This document shows positions 42,652 to 51,310 of a stretch of 64,000 nucleotides of DNA, piece by piece. The stretch is from the NCBI GenBank assembly GCA_002840835.1, contig PHCQ01000002.1, positions 62,001 through 126,000 of the forward strand, written 5' to 3'. The notes under the pieces were generated by a model that saw only the letters and a program-made list of their open reading frames with translations, searched no databases and was not told the DNA's origin. The stretch's first letter is position 1. Each line of letters starts with the position of its first letter. The translations under genes were made by a program, and so were the position numbers. This DNA comes from Betaproteobacteria bacterium HGW-Betaproteobacteria-16. Its GTDB lineage: Bacteria > Pseudomonadota > Gammaproteobacteria > Burkholderiales > Burkholderiaceae_C.

Positions 42652-43011
42652 AGATTAACTTTCCAGAGGTTGAGTCTTAAATCCGACCCTGATCACCTTG
42701 CATCCACACACACTTGGTCTGGACACTGAAAGCGACACCCGGTTGGGTCGGTTTGCGATTTGCCTGGCCTCGTGCCGCACCAAAAAAGTGCCAGCCGAAC
42801 GAGGCAAAGCCAATCAAGTATAGCATCTGCTGCCCAGGTATTTGCCCGGATATGGTCGACGGGCGCGGGTCGCTGCAGTGCGAGTTGAGCCTGCAACGGG
42901 CTAAGCTCTCAAGATCAGAGCCCTACTGTCAATGCGGAACAGACATCCCATGTACCACCCGCCCATGCTCATTGCACCGGACGCCTTCGCCCAATTTCAC
43001 GGGAGGCCACA
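42652..43011 (-). promoter_or_regulatory. rpsB promoter and leader; divergent from nnr
   Basis: No gene is seen in these 360 bases. On the minus strand TATACT at 42817-42822 is a good -10, giving a leader of about 160 bases for rpsB, but no strong -35 is present. The leader contains a hairpin at 42767-42805. The plus-strand promoter for the NAD(P)H-hydrate repair gene must lie in the right part of the gap and was not identified. Confidence 0.55.
42767..42805 (-). promoter_or_regulatory. Hairpin in the rpsB leader
   Basis: Outer arms GCCTCGT (42767-42773) and ACGAGGC (42799-42805) pair over 7 bp, with an inner GCAC/GTGC stem (42777-42780, 42788-42791) closing a homopolymeric loop. It starts a few bases after the predicted transcription start. 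rpsB leaders in enterobacteria bind S2 for feedback; whether this one does is inference. Confidence 0.45.
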
Positions 43012-44613
43012 TTGATCCGGCGCGTCGCCTTCGATCAGGTAGAGGCACTTTACAGCCTTGATAGCACCCGACATTGGGAACACCTCGCCGCCGGCCTCCT
43101 TCCGTCCCACACCCTCATGGCACGAGCCGGCCTTGCCATTGCCCAGTTGTCGCGTGCGGTGCAACCCCATGCAAGGTGCATCTGGGTGGCATGCGGCCCC
43201 GGCAACAATGGCGGCGACGGTCTGGTGGCCGCGACTCATCTGCACCGGTGGGCCCAGTCAACAGGAAACGGGGTTCGCGTGATCGCCACCCATGGCAGCG
43301 CAGACCCGGCCTTCAGCATAGTGCTGCCCCCGGATGCACAGAATGCATTGGCAGCGGCCCGCACAGCTGGTGTACAGATTCAAATTGAACCCCCTGCGCA
43401 GTTCGACCTGGGCATCGATGCACTGCTCGGCATGGGTGCAAGCGGGCCTCTGTCGAGCGTGATTTCGCAGACGCTGAGTCATCTGCGCCATGCCCCGTGC
43501 CCCGTGGTTTGCGTGGATCTTCCCAGCGGCCTGCACGCGGAAACCGGTGAACTGCAACCCTTGCCAGGCGACCCTTCTCGCGCAGCACCTCTGCAAACGG
43601 GACCCAGATACACCCTCTCGCTGCTCACACTCAAGCCTGGCCTGTTCACAAATGACGGGCGGGATGCATCCGGAGAAGTCTGGTTTGACGACTTGTCAGC
43701 GGTCCCGCAGGCAGACACATCGCCAATGGCCAGGCTGCATGCAGAGGTGCCACACACGGCGTTGCAGGCCAGCAGACCCCATTCCAGCCACAAAGGGAAG
43801 TTCGGCGACGTTTTGGTACTGGGAGGACAAGCGATCGCGGTCAATGGCGTCGGCATGACGGGCGCGGCCATCCTCGCCGCAACGGCTGCCTTGCACGCCG
43901 GCGCCGGCCGGGTGTTTGTGAGTCTGCTGGGTGAAGCACCGGGTTCTGAAATCCGCTACGAACCCCGCTCGCCCGAGCTGATGTTTCGTGCGCCACAGCG
44001 CATGCTCGAATCTGACTTGCCAGACAGCGCCACTGTCGTTTGCGGGTGTGGCGGCGGCGAAGCGGTGGCGGCCGTTCTGCCTTCCGTACTGACCAGATCA
44101 CAGCGACTGGTGCTTGACGCCGATGCCCTCAATGCGATCGCAAAAGACTCTGTCCTGCAGGCGCAACTGACACAGCGTTCGCAGCATGGGTGGACGACCG
44201 TCCTGACACCCCACCCTCTTGAAGCAGCAAGATTGATGGAAACCAGCACCACGTCAGTGATGCAGGACCGCCTGGCTGCAGCCCAGACACTGGCCGATCG
44301 GTTTGGCGCCATTTGCGTGCTCAAGGGTTCCGGCACCATCGTGACACAGCCAGGAGACACCCCTTGGATCAATGCCTCCGGCAGCGCACGCCTCGCCACC
44401 GCAGGCACAGGCGATGTGCTGGCGGGCATGATCGGCGCAGCACTTGCGGCCCCCGGAAGGTCACCGGAACGCGGTGCGAGACATTTCGTGGCATCTGCCG
44501 TGTTTCAACATGGCAAGCTGGCAGATACCTGGGGCGAAATGGGGCATCCTTGCGAAATGACAGCCACCCTCACCGCAGGTGAGTTGGCCCGGCGGGTTCG
44601 ACCCTTCTCATGA
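43012..44613 (+). CDS. nnr: Bifunctional NAD(P)H-hydrate epimerase / ADP-dependent dehydratase
   Basis: This 533-aa repair enzyme restores damaged NAD(P)H hydrates. The N-terminal YjeF epimerase domain (about residues 1-225) carries VACGPGNNGGDGLVAATHLH. The C-terminal ribokinase-like dehydratase domain has HKGKFGDVLVLGG and the catalytic ASGSARLATAGTGDVLAG segment. The start is a TTG at 43012 with a strong GGGAGG site 6 bases upstream; no closer ATG exists. It is followed after 25 bases by the convergent yggT-like gene. Confidence 0.95.
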   Translation: MIRRVAFDQVEALYSLDSTRHWEHLAAGLLPSHTLMARAGLAIAQLSRAVQPHARCIWVACGPGNNGGDGLVAATHLHRWAQSTGNGVRVIATHGSADPAFSIVLPPDAQNALAAARTAGVQIQIEPPAQFDLGIDALLGMGASGPLSSVISQTLSHLRHAPCPVVCVDLPSGLHAETGELQPLPGDPSRAAPLQTGPRYTLSLLTLKPGLFTNDGRDASGEVWFDDLSAVPQADTSPMARLHAEVPHTALQASRPHSSHKGKFGDVLVLGGQAIAVNGVGMTGAAILAATAALHAGAGRVFVSLLGEAPGSEIRYEPRSPELMFRAPQRMLESDLPDSATVVCGCGGGEAVAAVLPSVLTRSQRLVLDADALNAIAKDSVLQAQLTQRSQHGWTTVLTPHPLEAARLMETSTTSVMQDRLAAAQTLADRFGAICVLKGSGTIVTQPGDTPWINASGSARLATAGTGDVLAGMIGAALAAPGRSPERGARHFVASAVFQHGKLADTWGEMGHPCEMTATLTAGELARRVRPFS

Positions 44614-44638
44614 TCTTTCCCCACAAGCAGGCGGCGAA

Positions 44639-45190
44639 TCAGGCGATCAGCATCAAGCCCACTTGCAGCAGGATGATCAGCACGAGCACAGACAGGTCAA
44701 CCCCACCGATGGTGGGAATGACACGGCGCACGGGGCGGAGTATCGGCCCGCAAAGGCGGTCAAGGGTGGCCAGAATCGGGGACTGAGGCTGAACCCACGA
44801 CAGAACCGCATACACCAGCAGAAGCACCATCAGCCCCTGCAGCAGGCTGCGCAGCACCAGTTTGAAGGCAAGCACAGGAATGGCCATCACCAGAGCGGCC
44901 GGAGACACGGCCACGTCGTTGAATCCCGTGGCCAGCATGATCCAGATTCCGCCGTAGGCCAGTGCCATCAGCACCACGGCCATCAGGCTCCCCCAGTCGA
45001 CGCGGCCCTGCGCCATGCCTCGGGGCAGGATGCGCCGCACGGGAGCCACCAGCCAGTCTGTCACAGCCATCACGAAACGACCTGGCTGCGCCCACATGGG
45101 AACGCGCAAATGGTTCATCCATGCCCGCAGCAAGCCTGCCGCAACAAGAAAGAAAAACAGCGTATCCAGCAGGAAAAGAGCAATGCGCAT
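44639..45190 (-). CDS. YggT family membrane protein
   Basis: This 183-aa inner-membrane protein has two YggT repeats: the first around FFFLVAAGLLRAWMNHLRVP and PVRRILP, the second around LLVYAVLSWVQPQSPILATL and ILRPVRRVIPTIGGVDLS. It has four to five transmembrane helices. Family members have been linked to osmotic stress and division-related clusters, but no precise role is established. Confidence 0.88.
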   Translation of the reverse strand: MRIALFLLDTLFFFLVAAGLLRAWMNHLRVPMWAQPGRFVMAVTDWLVAPVRRILPRGMAQGRVDWGSLMAVVLMALAYGGIWIMLATGFNDVAVSPAALVMAIPVLAFKLVLRSLLQGLMVLLLVYAVLSWVQPQSPILATLDRLCGPILRPVRRVIPTIGGVDLSVLVLIILLQVGLMLIA

Positions 45191-45347
45191 GTGATGGGTG
45201 GGGTAATTGGGGTCAGGCGAATGGCAAGGCGGGCTGAATCACGGCCATACACAACCAGCGCAGTTTACCGAACGCGGCCCGCCCCACAAGAGGATGGGCG
45301 AGGCGTCAGCAATCCTCGTTCTTTGTGCCCATCAGAAACGACAGCCA

Positions 45348-46364
45348 TCAGGCAAGCCGCAAGGGTGGACGGGGCACTCTGGGATCGGGCTCGCGCCCTG
45401 CTTCGAGGCGGACCAGCGCTGCAGCCCGTGATGCCTGCAGGAAGTCGAGCATGATCGGTGAGCTGTCGGCCAGCGCATGCCGCCCATGATGGAATTCCGG
45501 GTGCCATTGAACGCCTCGTGCGTAGGCATCGCCGGTCCACCGGATGGCCTCGACCAGACCATCCAGCGTGGACACTGCTTCCACCACCATGCCTTTGCCG
45601 AGCTCGGCCACTGCCTGATGGTGAATGCTGGTGACGGTCAATTGCGAGGACTTGGGATACAGCTTTGTCAGGGCCGATCCTTGAAGGAAAGTCACATCGT
45701 GTTCGAGCTGATCGTAGAGCTCTGTGTCTACGTGAGAATGAGCTGCAGGGCATTGGGTGGGAATGTCCTGGTACAGCGTGCCACCAAAGGCCACATTGAG
45801 CAGTTGAGCCCCCCTGCACACGCCCAGCACCGGCTTCTTTTGGGCAAGAAAGGCCCTCAACAGGGACAGCTCGTATTTGTCCCTCACCACATCGCCCTGC
45901 CAGCGCTCATCAATGGGGGCCTGACCGTAGGTCTGGGGCGCCACGTCTGCGCCACCTTGCAGGACAAGCGCATCCAGTTCCTGCACCACGTGATCCACCT
46001 TGAGGTGTCGGGCCGCGTGTTTGCTGTCGTGGGCCACGGCAGGCACCATGAAAGCAACAGCCCCGTGCTCCATGATCCAGTGTGCCAGCGACTGTTCGAT
46101 GTATTGAAGGTTCTTGTTCCGAAAACCGAGTTCCTGTGGCACCTGGTAGAGCAAGCGTGCCGATACACCGATGCGCAAGGGGCGCTCGCCGGTACTGCTG
46201 CCCACTTTCGGCTTGCTCGCCGGCTCCGCTTTCCCTGCTTTGGCGAATTTGGGGGCCTCACGTTTACTGGACGCAGGCGACCTGGCTTCGGGTGCGGTCC
46301 GCTTCGCAGGCGTTCGGGCAGACGACTCCCCACTTGCCTTCCTGTCGCTCACGCCCCCACCCAT
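45348..46364 (-). CDS. Class I glutamine amidotransferase-like hydrolase (peptidase C26)
   Basis: This 338-aa protein belongs to the gamma-glutamyl-gamma-aminobutyrate hydrolase (PuuD-like) family. A Lys/Ala/Ser-rich extension of about 60 residues precedes RIGVSARLLYQVPQELGFRN. The nucleophile cysteine lies in GVCRGAQLLN and the His/Glu pair in QWHPEF. It would hydrolyse a gamma-glutamyl amide; the substrate is not known. The ATG at 46364 overlaps the rnr stop (TGATG), so translation is coupled to RNase R, an unusual partner. Confidence 0.85.
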   Translation of the reverse strand: MGGGVSDRKASGESSARTPAKRTAPEARSPASSKREAPKFAKAGKAEPASKPKVGSSTGERPLRIGVSARLLYQVPQELGFRNKNLQYIEQSLAHWIMEHGAVAFMVPAVAHDSKHAARHLKVDHVVQELDALVLQGGADVAPQTYGQAPIDERWQGDVVRDKYELSLLRAFLAQKKPVLGVCRGAQLLNVAFGGTLYQDIPTQCPAAHSHVDTELYDQLEHDVTFLQGSALTKLYPKSSQLTVTSIHHQAVAELGKGMVVEAVSTLDGLVEAIRWTGDAYARGVQWHPEFHHGRHALADSSPIMLDFLQASRAAALVRLEAGREPDPRVPRPPLRLA

Positions 46365-48658
46365 CACCTGCGACTCTTTCGAGCCTTTCCAGATGCGCTT
46401 CTTGCAGTGCCCCGGTCCGCCTTCTTTGCACCAGAAGACTTGCGGCCTGCCGCCAGAGGCTCCTTCGCAGAAGGCGCCGAAAGCTCGTTCTGGCGACCCG
46501 GTGAATGGGTGGATGACCCTCCTTTGGTGCGGCGCGGTTTGCCCTGCCTGCCCTTGGCTTCACCAGAGTCGGCCACACCACCCTTGTCGCGCATGGCTCG
46601 CAACACGAGATCGTCATCACCGGAAACCAGCCGGAAATCGATTCGCCGTCCATCCAGGTCCACCCGGCTGACCTGAACATTGACCCGAGAACCCAGGGCG
46701 TACCGGATGCCGGTACGCTCTCCGCGCAGCTCTTGCCGTGCTTCGTCAAAACGGAAAAATTCACCGCCCAGTTCGGTGATGTGCACCAATCCCTCGACGT
46801 ACATCGAGTCCAGCGTCACGAAAAGGCCGAAGCTGGTGACCGAGCTGACCACACCGCTGAACTCTTCTCCCAGGTGTTCGCGCATGTACTTGCACTTCAG
46901 CCAGGCCTCCACGTCGCGACTGGCTTCGTCCGCGCGACGCTCGTTGGCACTGCAGTGCAGACCAGCGGCCTGCCAGGCCAGTGTGTCCACCGACGGTTTC
47001 TTCGCAGGCTGGTCGCCGGCAGGCTTGGCCCGGCTGGCCAGGCGCTTGCTGAGCTTGGCATGCGCCTCGCCGGGCGTTGGCAACTGGGGCAGCTGGTAGC
47101 GCTGCTGATTCAGGATGGCCTTGATGACCCGATGCACCAGGAGATCGGGGTAGCGCCGAATCGGGCTGGTGAAGTGGGTGTAGGCCTCGAAAGCCAGCCC
47201 GAAGTGCCCACTGTTGATGGGCGTGTAGATGGCCTGCTGCATGGATCGCAGCAGCATGGTGTGAATCTGCTGCGCCTCTGGACGATCCTTGGTGGCGCTC
47301 GCGATGTGCTGAAACTCGGAAGGCTTCGGGTTGTCGCTGATGGTCTGCGGAACCCCCATGGCCTTGAGGTAGTTGCGAAGGATTTCCTGTTTCTCCGGCG
47401 TCGGGCCTTCGTGCACACGGAAAAGGCCTGCCTGCTTGCCCTGGCTGATGAAGTCGGCTGAACACACGTTCGCCGCCAGCATCGCCTCTTCGATCAGTTT
47501 GTGGGCATCGTTGCGGGTGCGTGGAATGATCTTTTCGATGCGCCCCGCGTCGTCGCAGACGATCTGGGTCTCGGTGGTTTCGAAATCCACCGCCCCCCGC
47601 GCCTGGCGTGCAACCAGCAAGGCGCGGTAAACGTCATGAAGATTCAGCAGGTAAGGCACCAATGCCTTGCGCTGTGCGGCCTCCGGGCCACGCGTGTTCT
47701 GAAGAATGGCCGCCACTTCGGTGTAGGTGAACCGCGCATGACTGAACATCACCGCTGGGTAGAACTGATAGGCGTGAACCTCACCCTTGGCGTTGACCAG
47801 CATGTCGCACACCATGCACAGGCGTTCAACGCCCGGGTTGAGCGAGCACAAGCCGTTGGACAGCTTCTCCGGAAGCATGGGAATGACGCGGCGAGGGAAG
47901 TACACCGAGGTCGCCCGGTCATAGGCATCCACATCGATGGCCGAGCCGGTTTGCACATAGTGGCTGACGTCTGCGATGGCCACCAGCAGTCGCCAGCCCT
48001 TGCCCCTACCCACCTTCGCCGGCTCACAGTACACCGCATCGTCGAAGTCGCGAGCATCTTCGCCATCGATCGTCACCAGTGGCACGTCCCGCAGGTCCAC
48101 GCGGTTTTTGTGATCGGCAGCGCGCACGTGGTCTGGCAATGCCCTGGCCTGGGCCATCGCCAGATCTGAAAAAATGTGGGGCACACCGTACTTGCGAACG
48201 GCAATCTCGATCTCCATGCCGGGGTCGTCGATCTCACCCAGCACCTCCTTGACCCGGCCCACGGGTTGCCCAAAAAGCGCAGGGGGTTCAGTGAGCTCCA
48301 CAACCACAACCTGCCCGGTCTTGGCGGTACCCGTGGCGCCTTTCGGGATGAGCACATCCTGCCCGTAGCGCTTGTCTTCCGGCGCTACCAGCCAGACACC
48401 ACTTTCCTGCAGCAGGCGCCCGATGATCGGCGCCTCCGAGCGCTCCACGATCTCGGTCACTCGGCCTTCAGGCCGCCCTTTTCTGTCAAGACGCACGATC
48501 CGTGCCTTGACGCGGTCCTTGTGCAGGACGGCCCGCATTTCATTGGATGGCAGATAAATATCTGCCTGTCCGTCGTCACGAATCACAAAACCGTGCCCGT
48601 CACGATGACCGGACACGACACCTTCAAATTCTGCCAACAGGCTGTTTTTTTCGTTCAC
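46364..48658 (-). CDS. rnr: Ribonuclease R
   Basis: This 764-aa 3'-5' exoribonuclease degrades structured RNA. In order it has a cold-shock-like domain, the RNB catalytic domain (TIDGEDARDFDDAVYCEPAK with the metal-binding aspartates), an S1 domain (EFSGVVSSVTSFGLFVTLDS) and a basic Lys/Arg/Ser/Gly-rich tail. The ORF stays open to 48778, but those codons are the complement of tRNA-Leu. The start is therefore placed at the GTG at 48658, giving KVNEKNSLLAEFEG context and normal length. Confidence 0.93.
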   Translation of the reverse strand: MNEKNSLLAEFEGVVSGHRDGHGFVIRDDGQADIYLPSNEMRAVLHKDRVKARIVRLDRKGRPEGRVTEIVERSEAPIIGRLLQESGVWLVAPEDKRYGQDVLIPKGATGTAKTGQVVVVELTEPPALFGQPVGRVKEVLGEIDDPGMEIEIAVRKYGVPHIFSDLAMAQARALPDHVRAADHKNRVDLRDVPLVTIDGEDARDFDDAVYCEPAKVGRGKGWRLLVAIADVSHYVQTGSAIDVDAYDRATSVYFPRRVIPMLPEKLSNGLCSLNPGVERLCMVCDMLVNAKGEVHAYQFYPAVMFSHARFTYTEVAAILQNTRGPEAAQRKALVPYLLNLHDVYRALLVARQARGAVDFETTETQIVCDDAGRIEKIIPRTRNDAHKLIEEAMLAANVCSADFISQGKQAGLFRVHEGPTPEKQEILRNYLKAMGVPQTISDNPKPSEFQHIASATKDRPEAQQIHTMLLRSMQQAIYTPINSGHFGLAFEAYTHFTSPIRRYPDLLVHRVIKAILNQQRYQLPQLPTPGEAHAKLSKRLASRAKPAGDQPAKKPSVDTLAWQAAGLHCSANERRADEASRDVEAWLKCKYMREHLGEEFSGVVSSVTSFGLFVTLDSMYVEGLVHITELGGEFFRFDEARQELRGERTGIRYALGSRVNVQVSRVDLDGRRIDFRLVSGDDDLVLRAMRDKGGVADSGEAKGRQGKPRRTKGGSSTHSPGRQNELSAPSAKEPLAAGRKSSGAKKADRGTARSASGKARKSRR

Positions 48659-48669
48659 TTTTTCTCTGA

Positions 48670-48675
48670 TATACT
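48670..48675 (+). promoter_or_regulatory. -10 element for tRNA-Leu
   Basis: TATACT lies 17 bases before the mature tRNA 5' end and only 12 bases from the divergent rnr start codon. No strong -35 was seen at standard spacing. Confidence 0.45.
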
Positions 48676-48692
48676 TCTGGTTTTCCTGAGAT

Positions 48693-48777
<85 letters not shown>

Positions 48778-48782
48778 ATCAT

Positions 48783-48817
48783 AAAGGCTTGCAAACACAA
48801 CGTTTGCAAGCCTTTTC
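48783..48817 (+). terminator. Terminator of tRNA-Leu
   Basis: A perfect 14-bp stem (AAAGGCTTGCAAAC at 48783-48796, GTTTGCAAGCCTTT at 48802-48815) with a 5-base loop is followed by T-rich sequence. It starts 6 bases after the CCA. Confidence 0.9.
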
Positions 48818-48940
48818 TTGTTGTGGCAATAGCGGCAATCAAAAAGGCGAGCAGCTGAAGCGTCTCGTCCTTCCTTGACGCAACTGCCCCCTTCAAAATT
48901 CGCTGCACCATGCAGCAATTGCCTTGCGGCGCGGAGCGCT

Positions 48941-50326
48941 TCAAATCGGCACCGCCAGCAAGTCGTGCCCCTCGGCAGCCACGATGCGCGCCTTGGTGAA
49001 CTCACCCACCTTCAGCGTCTTGCTGATCTTCTCTGGCGGCAACAGCCGCACGACACCATCAATCTCTGGCGCATCGGCGTAACTGCGCCCCTCGCCGCCC
49101 TTCTTGCCCAGGCCTGGCGCCGCATCCACCAGCACCTGCATGGTTGCTCCGACCCGCTGACGCAACTTGCGCGTTGACACCGACTCGGCAACAGCCATGA
49201 AGCGCGCGCGGCGCTCTTCGCGAAGTTCTGCCGGAACCGGGTCGGCCAGTTCATTGGCCGCCGCCCCCTGCACGGGCGAGTAGGCAAAACAGCCCGCCCG
49301 GTCGATGCGAGCCTCTTCCACGAATGCCAGCAAGTCCTGGAATTCTTCCTCGGTCTCGCCAGGGAAGCCCGCAATGAAGGTGCTCCGCACCACGATCTCA
49401 GGGCACAGCTCGCGCCAGCGGGCGATGCGCTCGAGATTCCTTTCGCCACTGGCAGGCCGTTTCATGCGCTTGAGCACGGCGGGGTGGCTGTGCTGCAACG
49501 GCACGTCAAGGTACGGCAGGCAGAGCCCTTCCGCCATGAGCGGAATGATGTCGTCCACGTGCGGATACGGGTACACATAGTGAAGCCGCACCCATGCGCC
49601 GTAGCCCTTGGCCAGCTCACCCAGGGCGCGAACCAGGTCGAACATCCGCGTCTTCACCGGCCGACCATCCCAGAACCCGGTGCGGTATTGCACGTCCACG
49701 CCATAGGCCGACGTGTCCTGACTGACCACCAGCAACTCCTTGACGCCTGCATCAAATAGCTTGCGCGCTTCGGTCAGCACATCACCGATCGGCCGGCTGA
49801 CGAGATCACCCCTCATGGAGGGGATGATGCAGAAGGTGCAGCGGTGATTGCATCCCTCGCTGATCTTGAGGTAGGCGTAGTGCCGGGGGGTGAGCTTGAT
49901 GCCTTGTGCAGGCACCAGGTCGACAAACGGATCATGCGGCTTGGGCAAGTGCTGGTGTACAGCCGTCATCACTTCGTGGGTGGCATGAGGGCCGGTCACG
50001 GCGAGCACGCTGGGGTGCATCTGCCGCACCAGATTGCCGCCGCTTTCGCCCTCGCGAGCGCCCAGGCATCCCGTGACAATGACTTTGCCATTGGCGGCCA
50101 GCGCCTCACCGATGGTGTCCAGGCTCTCGCGGACAGCGTCGTCGATGAAGCCGCATGTGTTGACGATCACCAGATCGGCACCGGCAAAGGTCTTGGAGGT
50201 CTGGTAGCCCTCAGCGCTGAGTTGCGTGAGGATGAGTTCGGAGTCGGTGAGTGCCTTGGGGCAACCCAGGCTGACAAAACCGACTTTGGGCGATGAGGGC
50301 CCTGACTGGACAACGGGTTCGGACAT
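48941..50326 (-). CDS. rimO: Ribosomal protein S12 methylthiotransferase RimO
   Basis: This 461-aa radical SAM enzyme adds a methylthio group to an aspartate of ribosomal protein S12. The N-terminal methylthiotransferase domain starts [17 protein letters not shown]. The radical SAM cluster motif is in [19 protein letters not shown], and a C-terminal TRAM domain ends the protein. Length is typical. No partner gene is adjacent. Confidence 0.96.
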   Translation of the reverse strand: MSEPVVQSGPSSPKVGFVSLGCPKALTDSELILTQLSAEGYQTSKTFAGADLVIVNTCGFIDDAVRESLDTIGEALAANGKVIVTGCLGAREGESGGNLVRQMHPSVLAVTGPHATHEVMTAVHQHLPKPHDPFVDLVPAQGIKLTPRHYAYLKISEGCNHRCTFCIIPSMRGDLVSRPIGDVLTEARKLFDAGVKELLVVSQDTSAYGVDVQYRTGFWDGRPVKTRMFDLVRALGELAKGYGAWVRLHYVYPYPHVDDIIPLMAEGLCLPYLDVPLQHSHPAVLKRMKRPASGERNLERIARWRELCPEIVVRSTFIAGFPGETEEEFQDLLAFVEEARIDRAGCFAYSPVQGAAANELADPVPAELREERRARFMAVAESVSTRKLRQRVGATMQVLVDAAPGLGKKGGEGRSYADAPEIDGVVRLLPPEKISKTLKVGEFTKARIVAAEGHDLLAVPI

Positions 50327-50373
50327 GCCCCGATTGTCTCAGACCCAACGCCCGAGCGCTTGGTATCGAACTA

Positions 50374-50916
50374 TCAGCGCTTCAACCCCAGCGCAGCCAG
50401 CATCTGCTCACTGTTCTTCTGCATCTGCTCCTGCATCTGGGTAAACGCCGTGCGCGACTGTTCTAGATAAGTACCCATCATGCCCTGCATCATCGGGGAC
50501 TGCACATTCATGAACTGCTTCCAGGCTTCCGGATTCACACCGCTGGATTGCTCGGTCATCCGGTTCTGAAGGTCCATGAAGATCTGCACGTTCTTCTCCA
50601 GGTACGAGCCCATGAAGTCCTGCATGGCATGCCCGTAGAAGCGGATGATGTTCGCCAGCACCTGCTCGGTGAAGATGGGAACGCCCGCAGTTTCCTCTTC
50701 CAGAATGATCTGCAGGAGGATGCTTCTGGTCAGGTCGTCGTTGGATTTGGCATCCCGGACCACGAAGGGTTCGTTGTCCATCACGAGCGCCTTCACTTCC
50801 GCCAAGGTGATGTACGACGAAGTGTCTGTATCGTAGAGACGCCGGTTCGGGTATTTCTTGATGATGCGCACACCACCTACCCGCTCGCCACCGGATTCAG
50901 CCTTGGATTTTTGCAC
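50374..50916 (-). CDS. phaR: Polyhydroxyalkanoate synthesis repressor PhaR
   Basis: This protein of about 180 aa has the PHB/PHA accumulation regulator DNA-binding domain (RIIKKYPNRRLYDTDTSSYI) and the PHA-granule-binding part (PFVVRDAKSNDDLTRSILLQ). It represses phasin and granule genes and is released by binding polymer. The open frame extends to 51153, but the GTG at 50916 (QKSKAESGGERV) fits related proteins best as I recall; the ribosome-binding site is weak. bdhA, for the degradation side of PHB metabolism, lies 4 kb away. Confidence 0.88.
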   Translation of the reverse strand: MQKSKAESGGERVGGVRIIKKYPNRRLYDTDTSSYITLAEVKALVMDNEPFVVRDAKSNDDLTRSILLQIILEEETAGVPIFTEQVLANIIRFYGHAMQDFMGSYLEKNVQIFMDLQNRMTEQSSGVNPEAWKQFMNVQSPMMQGMMGTYLEQSRTAFTQMQEQMQKNSEQMLAALGLKR

Positions 50917-51136
50917 TACGGACTTTCTGGAAGGAAGAGGCACGCGCCTCAGGACTGCTGGGAGGATATGACACATTCTAAAAACCCTGGCACGCCTTGG
51001 TGCCATGGGTTTTCCCTGTGCGCAGGGTTTCAACGCTTGATTGATCTGAATCAGGGTTCGAAGTGAAACCGTGGCGTTCTGACGCATCAGACCTTCGGCG
51101 GTACCCGACTGGAGCAAACGCAAGAAGCCCAATGAG

Positions 51137-51170
51137 AAAAACCCCTGTCTCACAAAGAGATCAGGGGTTT
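51137..51170 (-). terminator. Terminator of tRNA-Val
   Basis: On the minus strand a stem (AACCCCTG-A-TCTC against GAGACAGGGGTT) with a short loop and one bulge runs into five T. It starts 6 bases beyond the tRNA CCA. Confidence 0.85.
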
Positions 51171-51175
51171 GATTC

Positions 51176-51252
51176 TGGTAGGCGCGATTGGACTCGAACC
51201 AACGACCCCCACCATGTCAAGGTGGTGCTCTAACCAGCTGAGCTACGCGCCT
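51176..51252 (-). tRNA. tRNA-Val (anticodon GAC)
   Basis: A 77-base tRNA with encoded CCA. On the minus strand the acceptor arms AGGCGCG and CGCGCCT pair, the anticodon stem-loop is CCACC-TTGACAT-GGTGG giving GAC, and the T-arm TTGGTTCGAGTCCAA is regular. A TATACT -10 lies at 51274-51279 on the minus strand. Confidence 0.97.
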
Positions 51253-51310
51253 GGGATCGAATTCGAAGCCGAGAGTATAGCCCATGGAGAAGGGGCTTTT
51301 TTGCGAAGCC

